This document shows, piece after piece, positions 23,127 through 30,337 of a stretch of DNA of 32,542 nucleotides. A program made the position numbers and the translations under genes. Source of the DNA: Haloferacaceae archaeon (GTDB lineage Archaea; Halobacteriota; Halobacteria; Halobacteriales; Haloferacaceae); contig PWFE01000058.1 of assembly GCA_003554115.1 (NCBI GenBank), positions 1 through 32,542 of the forward strand. Reading direction: 5' to 3'. The stretch's first letter is position 1. Every line of letters starts with the position of its first letter. Under the pieces are notes generated by a model that saw only the letters and a list, made by a program, of their open reading frames with translations, did not search any database and was not told where the DNA came from.

Positions 23127-23980
23127 TCATCGTCCCCCGCGAACGCCGCCTTTAGTTGACAGTGCGAGTTCGAACTTAGCGGCAGTATCAGTTGGATACA
23201 TCATGGTCGGTGTCAGCCGTGCCTCCGGGGTCACGGATACAGTATCGGTCAAAACAGTGGTTTCACCCTTTGTTATGAGTCCATTGCGTCCAGTAGCAAC
23301 CGACTTACAGTCGACGGAGGCTCCCTCATTTGGCAGTGCTGGTGGCTGTGTTGTGACCGGCTCGATTATCACGTCGTCGGAATCATCAAGTGTGGCTGAA
23401 AGATGGTTGGGCTCCGTCACTTCGCCGGGCGACAGTTCGTCGATATAGTTGTCGAACGTCAGCTCAGTGTTTGGCGATTCAGTCAGTATCGGTAACTCGA
23501 TGTACTGCTCACTGTTTTGCGGTGCTACGAAGATATACCCAACCGACACAACGGCCACCACGATACCGATCAGATGACTGCCGATGCGCCGGTGTGATCA
23601 CTACTGAACGCGTCGAAAGGCAGTATTCGAGTAGGGGTCACAAAAGCGGGACGACTGCGATATGCTGACCAAACGAAAGGTCAGATGGTTTAGGTATCGT
23701 CACTCGCTCCCGGTTTTCACCGTCGCTAGTGACTCTGTTTGATCGTTTGCGGCATCTTTCGGAAGTCGACCTGTCTGAGTAAACAGGATGCTAACGGGGA
23801 CATTCCTTGGCAGAAAGAGCAACAGAGAAGTTCCAAGAGCGTAAACTGCCGAAAGCGGCACGGTATACTAACCCATCTACTGGCGAGTACGACCAGACAG
23901 ACACTACCCATATCGAGCAGAAAGCTTCGCGTGAGCGGTGTGTTTGCAGGCAATGAGTCGGTTAGTTCTTCAATTATCAT
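23127..23980 (-). pseudogene. Decayed DUF1616 membrane protein gene, several frameshifts and stops
   Basis: DUF1616 proteins have N-terminal membrane spans and a C-terminal extracellular domain and often sit in haloarchaeal glycan loci. Pieces appear in the right order on the reverse strand but in different frames. A start-like piece with hydrophobic LLDMGSVCLVVLAS begins at the ATG at 23980. VPLSAVYALGTSLLLFLP then ILFTQTGRLPKDAANDQTES follows at about 23700-23870. RERVTIPKPSDLSFGQHIAV then VPLL and a stop lies at about 23637-23715. The piece VAVVSVGYIFVAPQNSEQYI then ELPILTES, the linker between last span and outer domain, begins at 23561. That last frame stays open to 23127 (144 residues from a GTG) and might be translated, but it degenerates after NHLSATLDDSDD. 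The segment before it seems deleted. Confidence 0.7.
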
Positions 23981-24349
23981 TCGTTTACAAAGGTGTGGCT
24001 ACCGTATGCATCATGCGTTGGCTACACTGTAGTTATTTGTCAAATTTGGCGAGTAGTATTATTGTCTTATAGATCTCATTACGCCAGTAGTGTGTTCCTA
24101 CTCTTCGTGACGATGATAAAATAGGAGATAAATTACGTTCATTCGTCGTCGACGGATCACCGTGCCCACGATTAGTTCTGTGGTTGGGATGCTAATACAG
24201 GAGTTCGATGAGCACAGATTGAGAAAGGACTCCCTACTCAAACTAATAGACTCGTAACAAAGTGTAACTCCAGTGTGTGTTCAGTCGAATTTCACGCACA
24301 CCCGATGGCTGTCGGGTAACCACACGAACCCCAACACATACAATACCGA
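23981..24349. other. Gene-free AT-rich interval upstream of the second DUF7344-like gene
   Basis: From 24030 to 24250 the sequence is AT-rich with no protein-like frame. It separates the divergent DUF1616 remnant and the DUF7344-like gene and presumably holds the latter's promoter. I recognise nothing else. Confidence 0.4.
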
Positions 24350-24892
24350 ATGTCCGACTCTGATTACCATCCCCTGTCGAAAGATACGGTCTTTGACCTT
24401 TTGAGTAACTCCAGACGTCGGTTCGTCTTGCACTATCTCGAACGCGCTGATGGACCTGTCCGGCTAAGTACGCTGGCGGCCGAAATCGCGGCTACTGAAA
24501 ACGAGGTTACGGTCGACGAGCTAACCAGCCAACAGCGGAAGCGCACGTACGTCTCGTTGTACCAGACACACATTCCAAAACTCCAAGACGCGGGTGCAGT
24601 CAGCTACAACGCGGAAACAGGAACGGTCGAACTGGCTGCCGGAGCCGGTGAGATCGGGGAATACTTCCACCAACAAGGAACTGATCGGCCGTGGCAGTAC
24701 TACTATCTGCTGTTAGCGGGTGTCGGGTTCGTACTGTACGTTTTCGCCGCGCTTGCAGGCGTCTCGACAGCCATCCTGTTTCTGTTGGGCGCAGTTGTTT
24801 TTGGGACGTTCGGCCTAATCGCAGCCGTTCACTATCTCTCTCTTCGTCGCAGCCGAACCGAGCTGCCAACGAATCTCGTCGATCGTGAGTAG
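24350..24892 (+). CDS. DUF7344-like winged-helix protein with C-terminal membrane spans (second paralogue)
   Basis: A 180-residue paralogue of the protein at 18350-18925. The winged-helix part begins VFDLLSNSRRRFVLHYLERA, continues with RLSTLAAEIAATENEVT, and has the same closing block SQQRKRTYVSLYQTHIPKLQ that the other copy shows as SSQERKRVYVGLYQCHLPKM. Two membrane segments follow (about 117-137 and 142-165), then a basic cytoplasmic end with RRSRTELPTN. The likely role is membrane-tethered transcription control. It points away from the nucleotide-sugar block and converges on the zinc-finger gene 4 bp after its stop. The N-terminus is shorter than in the other copy and lacks the Thr/Pro-rich tail. 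Confidence 0.82.
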   Translation: MSDSDYHPLSKDTVFDLLSNSRRRFVLHYLERADGPVRLSTLAAEIAATENEVTVDELTSQQRKRTYVSLYQTHIPKLQDAGAVSYNAETGTVELAAGAGEIGEYFHQQGTDRPWQYYYLLLAGVGFVLYVFAALAGVSTAILFLLGAVVFGTFGLIAAVHYLSLRRSRTELPTNLVDRE

Positions 24893-24896
24893 TGGC

Positions 24897-25082
24897 TTAC
24901 GGTTGTTTTCCGCCTCCTTCTCTGAGATCTCGAAGAGTCAAACAGCTCAAACAGCCGTACACCGAGCCATCGTTCGCACCGAACACGCGAACGAACTGTT
25001 TTGTGACATATGTGCCACAATTTTGACACTGTCGTTTCGGTGATCGGTCGTTGGTCGCCTCCGTACGGTAAAGTACGTCCAT
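24897..25082 (-). CDS. Small zinc-finger protein (DUF7563-like)
   Basis: A 61-residue protein with two CxxC knuckles, Cys19/Cys22 (CQNC) and Cys44/Cys47 (CLSC), separated by YVTKQFVRVFG and an acidic turn. This matches the small haloarchaeal single zinc-ribbon type that I know as DUF7563, where the residues between knuckles form a beta hairpin. It may bind nucleic acid or a protein partner; function is not established. It is convergent with the second DUF7344-like gene and only 4 bp from it. The ATG at 25082 gives a short polar N-terminus before the first knuckle. Confidence 0.8.
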   Translation of the reverse strand: MDVLYRTEATNDRSPKRQCQNCGTYVTKQFVRVFGANDGSVYGCLSCLTLRDLREGGGKQP

Positions 25083-25550
25083 AGCCGGTACAGGAATCCA
25101 ACCTGCTTTGTTATACCCGCCGTAGCAACGTTTCAGTCAGTTCGACGATGAGAAACAGCAGTAACACCAATATTCCATATTGATTTTATAGTACCAAAGA
25201 TATCCTGACCGTTTCAGCCAGTGTTACCAAGTCGGTAAGATGATCCAAACGTAGAATCAGTTGAGATATAGCCGAAACAGACGCGTAAACAGTCTGTAAC
25301 AGAGGGGTAGCATCGCCAACCTCATATGGACAGAAGTGGTCAGTGTGGTCAGAGGCTGTGACGTGATGCGGGAGGCGAAGCCGACAGGCGCGAGATTCCA
25401 CAGCGACCGGAACCAATGTGTCCCCGTGTTGGCGTTTGATAGACGACGATTGGTGTTGGATCAGCTACGAGCAGGTGGTGTTGGCCTGCATACCAGCCTT
25501 TGTACAGCGACGGGATACTCGCGGTGAGAACAATGATAGAGGAAACACAT
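25083..25550. other. Interval without a supported gene
   Basis: The longest reverse frame (25186-25416) would begin at TTG and lacks family features; forward frames are short and Arg/Cys-rich. The AT-rich part at about 25165-25195 may be promoter. I see nothing further. Confidence 0.4.
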
Positions 25551-25829
25551 ATGGATGAAGATTGGGACGAAATCGGGTTCGTGATTAGCTCTCAGTATCG
25601 AATTGCCGTGTTGAAACGACTTGCGGACGGTCCTGCAACGCCCTCTCGGATCGCCGAAGACTCCGGGATCGGAATCACACACGTCTCACGAGCACTGGGT
25701 CGACTGCGTGAGCGACGACTTGTTGAACTGCTTGTCCCCGAAGAGCGGAAAAAAGGGCGCGTGTACGGGGTAACCGAACGTGGAGAGGAGCTCTGGGAGC
25801 AGATTCAGGCGAAAAACCTTATCGACTGA
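25551..25829 (+). CDS. Winged-helix transcriptional regulator (ArsR/MarR-like)
   Basis: A 92-residue single winged-helix domain. SSQYRIAVLKRLADGPATPS is the first helix pair, RIAEDSGIGITHVSRALGRL the helix-turn-helix and LVELLVPEERKKGRVYGVTE the wing, with a last helix RGEELWEQIQAKNLID. Such proteins are common haloarchaeal regulators. The frame is open from 25500, but the ATG at 25551 (MDEDWDEIGFVISSQYR) matches the usual acidic N-terminus with the fold starting at once. No effector domain is present, so it would be a simple dimeric DNA binder. Its targets are unknown; the closest neighbours are the zinc-finger gene and a 36-residue gene. Confidence 0.85.
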   Translation: MDEDWDEIGFVISSQYRIAVLKRLADGPATPSRIAEDSGIGITHVSRALGRLRERRLVELLVPEERKKGRVYGVTERGEELWEQIQAKNLID

Positions 25830-25871
25830 TGTCGCTCTCGGTTCGTTTTTCATCGGTACAGTAAGTAACAG

Positions 25872-25895
25872 TGTCAGTGACGGATGTCACCGACA
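25872..25895. terminator. Hairpin between convergent genes
   Basis: TGTC-A-GTGAC (25872-25881) pairs with GTCAC-C-GACA (25886-25895) around GGAT, nine pairs and one mismatch. A T5 run at about 25846-25850 lies just upstream. It sits between the winged-helix gene and the convergent 36-residue gene and probably ends one or both transcripts. Confidence 0.35.
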
Positions 25896-25942
25896 GGAGG
25901 GCACACGAATGTGTGTGGTTGGCGTGCGATCAATAGGGACCG

Positions 25943-26053
25943 TTAGTCGTCCTCAGAGGCTGGAAGCAGCATCTCTGGACGCCGCGCGTACGCAGGCGTC
26001 TCAACAAACTGAGAGATGCGGTCAAGTTCCTCCTCGGTCAGCCAGTCGGACAT
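25943..26053 (-). CDS. 36-residue haloarchaeal microprotein
   Basis: A complete short frame: ATG at 26053, 36 codons, TAA at 25943-25945. It starts MSDWLTEEELDRISQFVETP and ends acidic with PASEDD. It is strongly acidic in the first helix, contains the TPAYARRPE turn and has a codon pattern like its neighbours. I have an impression of similar very short haloarchaeal proteins with an EEELDRI...FVETP pattern but cannot name a family. It lies between the winged-helix gene and the HalOD1 gene. It could be a small protein-interaction partner. Confidence 0.55.
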   Translation of the reverse strand: MSDWLTEEELDRISQFVETPAYARRPEMLLPASEDD

Positions 26054-26120
26054 GCATCCAACAGTTCTGCATACTAATATAAAAATGTGGAGGTACTGGC
26101 CAGTTTTCAGCACTGGTCGG

Positions 26121-26363
26121 CTACTGCTCAGCGCCCCGGAGAGACTGCACGATCAGTTCGTATTCGTTTGTCACCGTCACCAGATGTGATCCAAACTCGA
26201 AACTGACCTGCACTGGAATGTCGACATATCGGTCGCTCAGCAGCCGAACGAGCACATTTGGGTCGATCACATCATATAGCCGAGGCTGCAACGAAACTGC
26301 GTCGACACTGAGAGCAGTAGCGACCGCCTGCTCAATGGTATCCGGTGGTACATCGTCTTTCAT
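26121..26363 (-). CDS. HalOD1 output-domain protein
   Basis: An 80-residue protein from the ATG at 26363, made up almost wholly of a HalOD1 domain. TIEQAVATALSVDAVSLQPR is the first helix, LYDVIDPNVLVRLLSDR the conserved core block, and QVSFEFGSHLVTVTNEYELI the terminal beta pair. HalOD1 is a haloarchaeal domain proposed to serve as output in two-component-like signalling and also found alone. It has no membrane span or catalytic motif. An in-frame TTG 36 bp upstream would extend it by 12 residues. The C-terminus QSLRGAEQ runs slightly past the domain. Confidence 0.85.
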   Translation of the reverse strand: MKDDVPPDTIEQAVATALSVDAVSLQPRLYDVIDPNVLVRLLSDRYVDIPVQVSFEFGSHLVTVTNEYELIVQSLRGAEQ

Positions 26364-26581
26364 AATGCCAAACGTGTAGAGCACCGCTGAGCGTGACAAT
26401 TACAAAGCCTTTCTGTATGTGGGATACGCACGACCAGACCACGTGGCGTGTACGTTTCTGTAACCACAATTAGGACGTCATTACCTACTAAAATGGGCGC
26501 TGAGGCCATCTTCAGTTACCAAGAGCTCTTCATTCGTTACGAACATAGGTATGTAATGTATACTAGCCACACTTGTCCCGA

Positions 26582-26803
26582 TTATCGGTGTTCGCTTGTC
26601 TCGACGACAGCTGACTCGCTAGCAATCACGAACGCATCCTGTTCGAGGAGGCGTGGGTCTTGTGGTAAAAACAGGAGATGTGATCGTTGACGACATGAGG
26701 TTCTAATAATATCCCACTCAGCACATAGATAGCCAAGATCACGGTGTGGATCTGGATCGGACGGCACTGATTCCCAGTTGACCTGTGAGTGATCTGCTGT
26801 CAT
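26582..26803 (-). CDS. Small haloarchaeal protein, function unknown
   Basis: A 73-residue acidic protein. The part HRDLGYLCAEWDIIRTS, then HLLFLPQDPRLLEQDAFVIA and SESAVVETSEHR, has the regular pattern and acidity of a real folded haloarchaeal protein, and I believe it is a conserved small family, though I cannot name it. It has no signal peptide or membrane span and only scattered Cys. A 53-codon frame upstream (26961 to 26800) ends in an ATGA overlap with its start, which might indicate a coupled pair. Confidence 0.6.
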   Translation of the reverse strand: MTADHSQVNWESVPSDPDPHRDLGYLCAEWDIIRTSCRQRSHLLFLPQDPRLLEQDAFVIASESAVVETSEHR

Positions 26804-26961
26804 AGCCGACCTCTTGGTGGTCGCTGTGGGGTTTCAATAACTGGCTCTGTTGGCAGTGTCGCCCCAGTGTTGACGGCCACTGTTCCTGCAGTGCCGAGTC
26901 GGCAAGCACTCAGTTTAGTGTACCGCGTCCACCCCGACTCGCGATTATGCCTGCTGGCCAT
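26800..26961 (-). CDS. Possible 53-residue frame coupled to the 73-residue gene
   Basis: From the ATG at 26961 an open frame of 53 residues ends at TGA (26800-26802), overlapping the next ATG by the ATGA pattern seen in real operons. Its composition is basic and Thr/Pro/Arg-rich (ETPQRPPRGRL at the end), which is unlike most genes here. I recognise no family. The overlap is the only support. Confidence 0.22.
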   Translation of the reverse strand: MASRHNRESGWTRYTKLSACRLGTAGTVAVNTGATLPTEPVIETPQRPPRGRL

Positions 26962-27337
26962 ACACGGTAGGATCACCTTTAACTAATAACTATTCTGACC
27001 AGTTATTCAAACATTATCTCGTCTGTACATTTATTACTCGATAAGTGGATAGTGGTGATTGTCAGTATATCTGATTATATGTTCCGCTTACTCCCCTGCC
27101 ATCTGAACTCCGCAGTTGCTCAACGGCTCGCACACTTGACTATTCTATCAGGTCCTATTTATTTCGGGGCAGTTATACGTCGACTCTCGGCCCGTGAGCT
27201 CACTACCGTGGTCGACGGCGACGACCCGTGGCTCGTTGTATTCTACTAATTGTGAGAGACTGTACATATAGTATTATACAGCCGTAATTGAAACTTCGAT
27301 TTAATGTGAAAATGTAATAAATTCTTACATTAATGTA
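26962..27337. other. AT-rich interval with no supported gene
   Basis: Strongly AT-rich at 26990-27080 and 27250-27340. One forward frame (27079-27249) is open for 56 residues but has no family features I trust and lacks acidic bias. Otherwise I see only possible promoter sequence. Confidence 0.4.
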
Positions 27338-27727
27338 TTAGCCGCGTGATTCAATCGTCACTTCCGAGCCGTCGCTGTAGACTGCAACGACCTCAAACGT
27401 CCCACTATCAATCGTCGTCTCAGCACCGACGAACCCGAGTGTTTCTCTTACCTCACCGTCGACCTGTATCTCCAAACTACTTGCTTGTCCGCCATCAGAC
27501 CATCGAATCCGGGTTGTTCCATCAGGATTCGTCTCGGTGATCACACTTTCGTCTGCAGTCCCGCTATCGCCGTCTTCATAATCGAAGTTCCGGTCGTCAA
27601 ACTCACCCGCGACAACTGCTGCGCCCACAACTCCCGCAACAGAAACTGCGGAAATAACCAGCACCGCGACGCACCATCCATTAATAACGTCAATTGTGGA
27701 GCGTGGTGGTTGTTCAGATGAAGACAT
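27338..27727 (-). CDS. Membrane-anchored extracellular haloarchaeal protein, pilin-like layout
   Basis: A 129-residue protein with a polar N-terminus, one membrane helix at about 17-40 (WCVAVLVISAVSVAGVVGAA) and an acidic extracellular part. That part has a DG/TG-rich linker (about 43-66) and a beta-rich end: TTRIRWSDGGQASSLEIQVD, then VGAETTIDSGTFEVVAVYSD. The beta tail resembles that of haloarchaeal type IV pilin-like proteins, but the usual processing site before the hydrophobic segment is not evident, so I do not call it a pilin. It is an isolated gene among AT-rich sequence. Confidence 0.65.
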   Translation of the reverse strand: MSSSEQPPRSTIDVINGWCVAVLVISAVSVAGVVGAAVVAGEFDDRNFDYEDGDSGTADESVITETNPDGTTRIRWSDGGQASSLEIQVDGEVRETLGFVGAETTIDSGTFEVVAVYSDGSEVTIESRG

Positions 27728-28539
27728 GATGGTAGGTATTAGATAGTGATGTAGTAGCTACTGCATAACGGCGGCTGACAAATAAAAACCCACCGTCCCC
27801 ATTACAGTGGTCTAATGCTAATCTAAAATTGAATTACCCCGTCACAAGGAAACGGCTCGAACGGATTCCGCCCGTGTATGTTGCAGTGATTTCACCACCT
27901 CATATTGATTTTCAGCACATATCAGATACTAATTTTGAGACGGAAACTCGGGCTAATTATCAGCCAATCATTAGAATCCTGAAGCCAATAATACCATCTC
28001 ACAGTCGATAGCACGCGTCGCCGAGCCACCGTTTGGAGAACTGAAGAGAAAATCCAACCCAATGTCTACCACGGTGACGAACGCCTTCGAAAACAGTTTT
28101 ACGACGGTTTTTCCGACCAGCGACAGTTCAAATGTAGTGCCGTCATACGATATCCAGCAAGATACCGGATAGATTACGACGTCGATTGTGCGTTAGATTC
28201 ATGTTCAATTTTAGACACAACGCACCGACAAGTGTCATTCATAGTCACTTATCTCATAACCAAAAAATTGCCGTTCATACCAGTATACAAATGTGTTATC
28301 ACTAGTTGAAATACTGTGTCAACGTGGTTGTCACTGCAAGCAGCCTCCAGCCGGGAACGTAGCGAGTGCCGCTTGATTCGAAGTATATTTGTGCCTATCC
28401 TCCTCGGACGATTCTCCGTTTCCGACAGACCGCAACACCATGCTTGTACGGGCCGGAGACACACAGGAGTTCCTTGTGTCTCGGACCGAAGTCGATCCCT
28501 CCTCTCTTGTCACCTGAATCTACAACGTATCGACAGCAG
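27728..28539. other. Long AT-rich gene-free interval
   Basis: About 800 bp without a supported gene, the longest such stretch here. Around 28020-28260 both strands stay open for about 70 codons without a usable start: the forward frame has KQFYDGFSDQRQFKCS, the reverse one YDGTTFELSLVGKTVVKLF. This may be a decayed gene whose family I cannot identify. The rest is AT-rich and featureless to me. Confidence 0.45.
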
Positions 28540-30054
28540 TTAGTCTGTCTCTACGGGCTGGTCGACGCCGGACGAACGGTTCTCTACGGTCGATTCAGTC
28601 GACTCGCCGGTGTCGACCAGTCGGTTGGCCCACGTTCCACGCCGGAAGTATGCGTAGACCAGCATGGCCATTAGCACATTCGAGACGGCCTCGCCGTACC
28701 AGATGCCGGTCGCACCCCATCCGATCGGCACCGCAAGCGTGTACGCTAGCACCGACCGGAGCACGATGTAACCGACAAACGAAAACAGCAGTGCCAACCG
28801 GGTTCGTCCACTGCCGCGGAAGCCGCCTTGGATGACGAGAAACATTCCAAGAAAGACGTAGCTGGCCGCCACAACTCGGAGGTACTCGCTGCCGATCTCG
28901 ACGACTGCAGGCGCACCCATTCCAGTAATGAAGATGCTGACGACGAGTGGGGCAAACAGATAGATGCCAAGCCCGAAGACGACAAAACAGCCGATGACAA
29001 TTCCAATCGCAATCCTGACGCCACGCATGGCGCGGTCGACCTGCTGGGCTCCGAGGTTCTGGCCGACGACGGTTTCGACACCTCGTGCCAAACCCAGTGC
29101 GGGCAGTACGACCATCGAGGTGACACGCGAGCCGATACCGTAGGCGGCGACTGCTTCCGCGCCGGCGATAGCGACAAGTGCGGTGAGAATCGTCACGCTG
29201 AGAGCTTTCGTGCTGACTTCGAGGCTGGCTGGCGCACCGATCGAAAAGATGCGCCGGATCGTCTTCAACTCAGGGGCGAAATCAGCCGCAGAGATCGTGA
29301 TCCCAACCGACCCAGAGACGAGCAGCCAGATACCGATCACTGCACCGACGCCACGGGCAAGAATCGTCGCAATTGCAGCCCCTTGGACGCCGAAACCAGC
29401 AAACCCTGTCGCTGCAAACAACGCTGATTCCAGCGACTGGAGGCCGAACCAGGCGAAAACGATGTTGTCCTGAAAGCCAAGAATGAAAAACGGGTCGACA
29501 ATCACGTTGAGTCCGACACCGAACGCCATCAGATACAACGGTGTTCGGCTGTCGCCCCACCCCTGCAGAAGTGACTGAAAGACGAAAAAGCTGAAAATAA
29601 ACGGAATCCCAATGAACATCGTTCGGGTGTAGGTGACAGCCATACCGTACTCGGTGGTACCGGGAACCGCCCCAACCAGCTGTAACAGCCACGGCACGAG
29701 AAGATAGCCAACAACCGAAAATACCAGCGAGACCGCCACCACAAGCGAAATCGTCTGGCCAGCGACGTGACCGACATGGTCGAAATTGCCTGCGCCCTTG
29801 TGTTGGGCGACGAGCACCGTCCCGGCTATTGAAAATCCCAATGAGAGACTAATAACGAGAAACACAATCGCCCACGAAAACGACAGCGCGGCGACCGCGG
29901 GCTGGCCAAGTCGACCAACCCAGAACGTATCGGCGAGATTGTAGCCAACTTGCAGCAGGTTGGTAAGGACTATCGGTAGAGAGAGTATAACAAGTGGCTT
30001 AAGTAACGGCCCATCGGTGACGTTAACCGAGCGATCACGGCTCGTTGAACTCAT
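28540..30054 (-). CDS. MATE family multidrug/cation efflux protein
   Basis: A 504-residue MATE (NorM/DinF-like) transporter with about twelve membrane spans in two six-helix halves. The first helix has LVILSLPIVLTNLLQVGYNL ending in ADTFWVGRLG, the classic MATE start, followed by SFSWAIVFLVISLSLGFSIA. The second half begins near residue 255 with the matching IFSIGAPASLEVSTKAL and continues with RVTSMVVLPALGLARGVETV. Members export cationic drugs or metabolites in exchange for Na+ or H+, which suits a Na+-rich cell. The C-terminus is hydrophilic and acidic (about 30 residues, GESTESTVENRSS). It is probably monocistronic; the nitrite reductase gene upstream has its own terminator. Confidence 0.93.
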   Translation of the reverse strand: MSSTSRDRSVNVTDGPLLKPLVILSLPIVLTNLLQVGYNLADTFWVGRLGQPAVAALSFSWAIVFLVISLSLGFSIAGTVLVAQHKGAGNFDHVGHVAGQTISLVVAVSLVFSVVGYLLVPWLLQLVGAVPGTTEYGMAVTYTRTMFIGIPFIFSFFVFQSLLQGWGDSRTPLYLMAFGVGLNVIVDPFFILGFQDNIVFAWFGLQSLESALFAATGFAGFGVQGAAIATILARGVGAVIGIWLLVSGSVGITISAADFAPELKTIRRIFSIGAPASLEVSTKALSVTILTALVAIAGAEAVAAYGIGSRVTSMVVLPALGLARGVETVVGQNLGAQQVDRAMRGVRIAIGIVIGCFVVFGLGIYLFAPLVVSIFITGMGAPAVVEIGSEYLRVVAASYVFLGMFLVIQGGFRGSGRTRLALLFSFVGYIVLRSVLAYTLAVPIGWGATGIWYGEAVSNVLMAMLVYAYFRRGTWANRLVDTGESTESTVENRSSGVDQPVETD

Positions 30055-30337
30055 TCAGTGGCTCCAGATTCACACTGCAGTCGACGACCGACACGCTGTG
30101 GGCGTGGCGCAGTTACCTGCTCGACAGGGCGATGTCGAGTGTCGTCCGAAGGACCCATCACGGCCACGCGATCTTTCTGCGTGTCGACCGGCTCGCCGAT
30201 CAACCCCCCGACTGGCATACTAGCAAACTGTTCGGTTGGCCGGTTAACGCTTATCGTTTCAACGGTCCACAGCGTGCATCGCGTTGTCGACTATGACGCG
30301 AGTAAACAGTGGCTAACGGAGAGTAAAAAAGTCCTAC
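30055..30337. other. Gene-free gap with terminator-like T tract of the nitrite reductase gene
   Basis: On the reverse strand a T6 run (A6 at 30325-30330 as printed) lies 8 bp after the nirA stop and is a likely terminator. The remainder should hold the promoter of the MATE gene. I see no gene. Confidence 0.45.

Noticed and set aside
23739..24032. Forward open frame with transposase-like strings (FDRLRHLSEVDL in a nearby frame) suggesting an IS remnant
   Set aside because: The same bases read on the reverse strand give ordered DUF1616 segments, a much better explanation; the forward strings are the antisense shadow.
25186..25416. 76-residue reverse frame in the gap before the winged-helix gene
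   Set aside because: Would need a TTG start, has no recognisable pattern and no acidic bias.
27079..27249. 56-residue frame ending DDPWLVVFY, reminiscent of the strand before a thioredoxin active site
   Set aside because: It stops right there, lacks the CxxC motif and the rest of the fold, and has no promoter; the match is too short.
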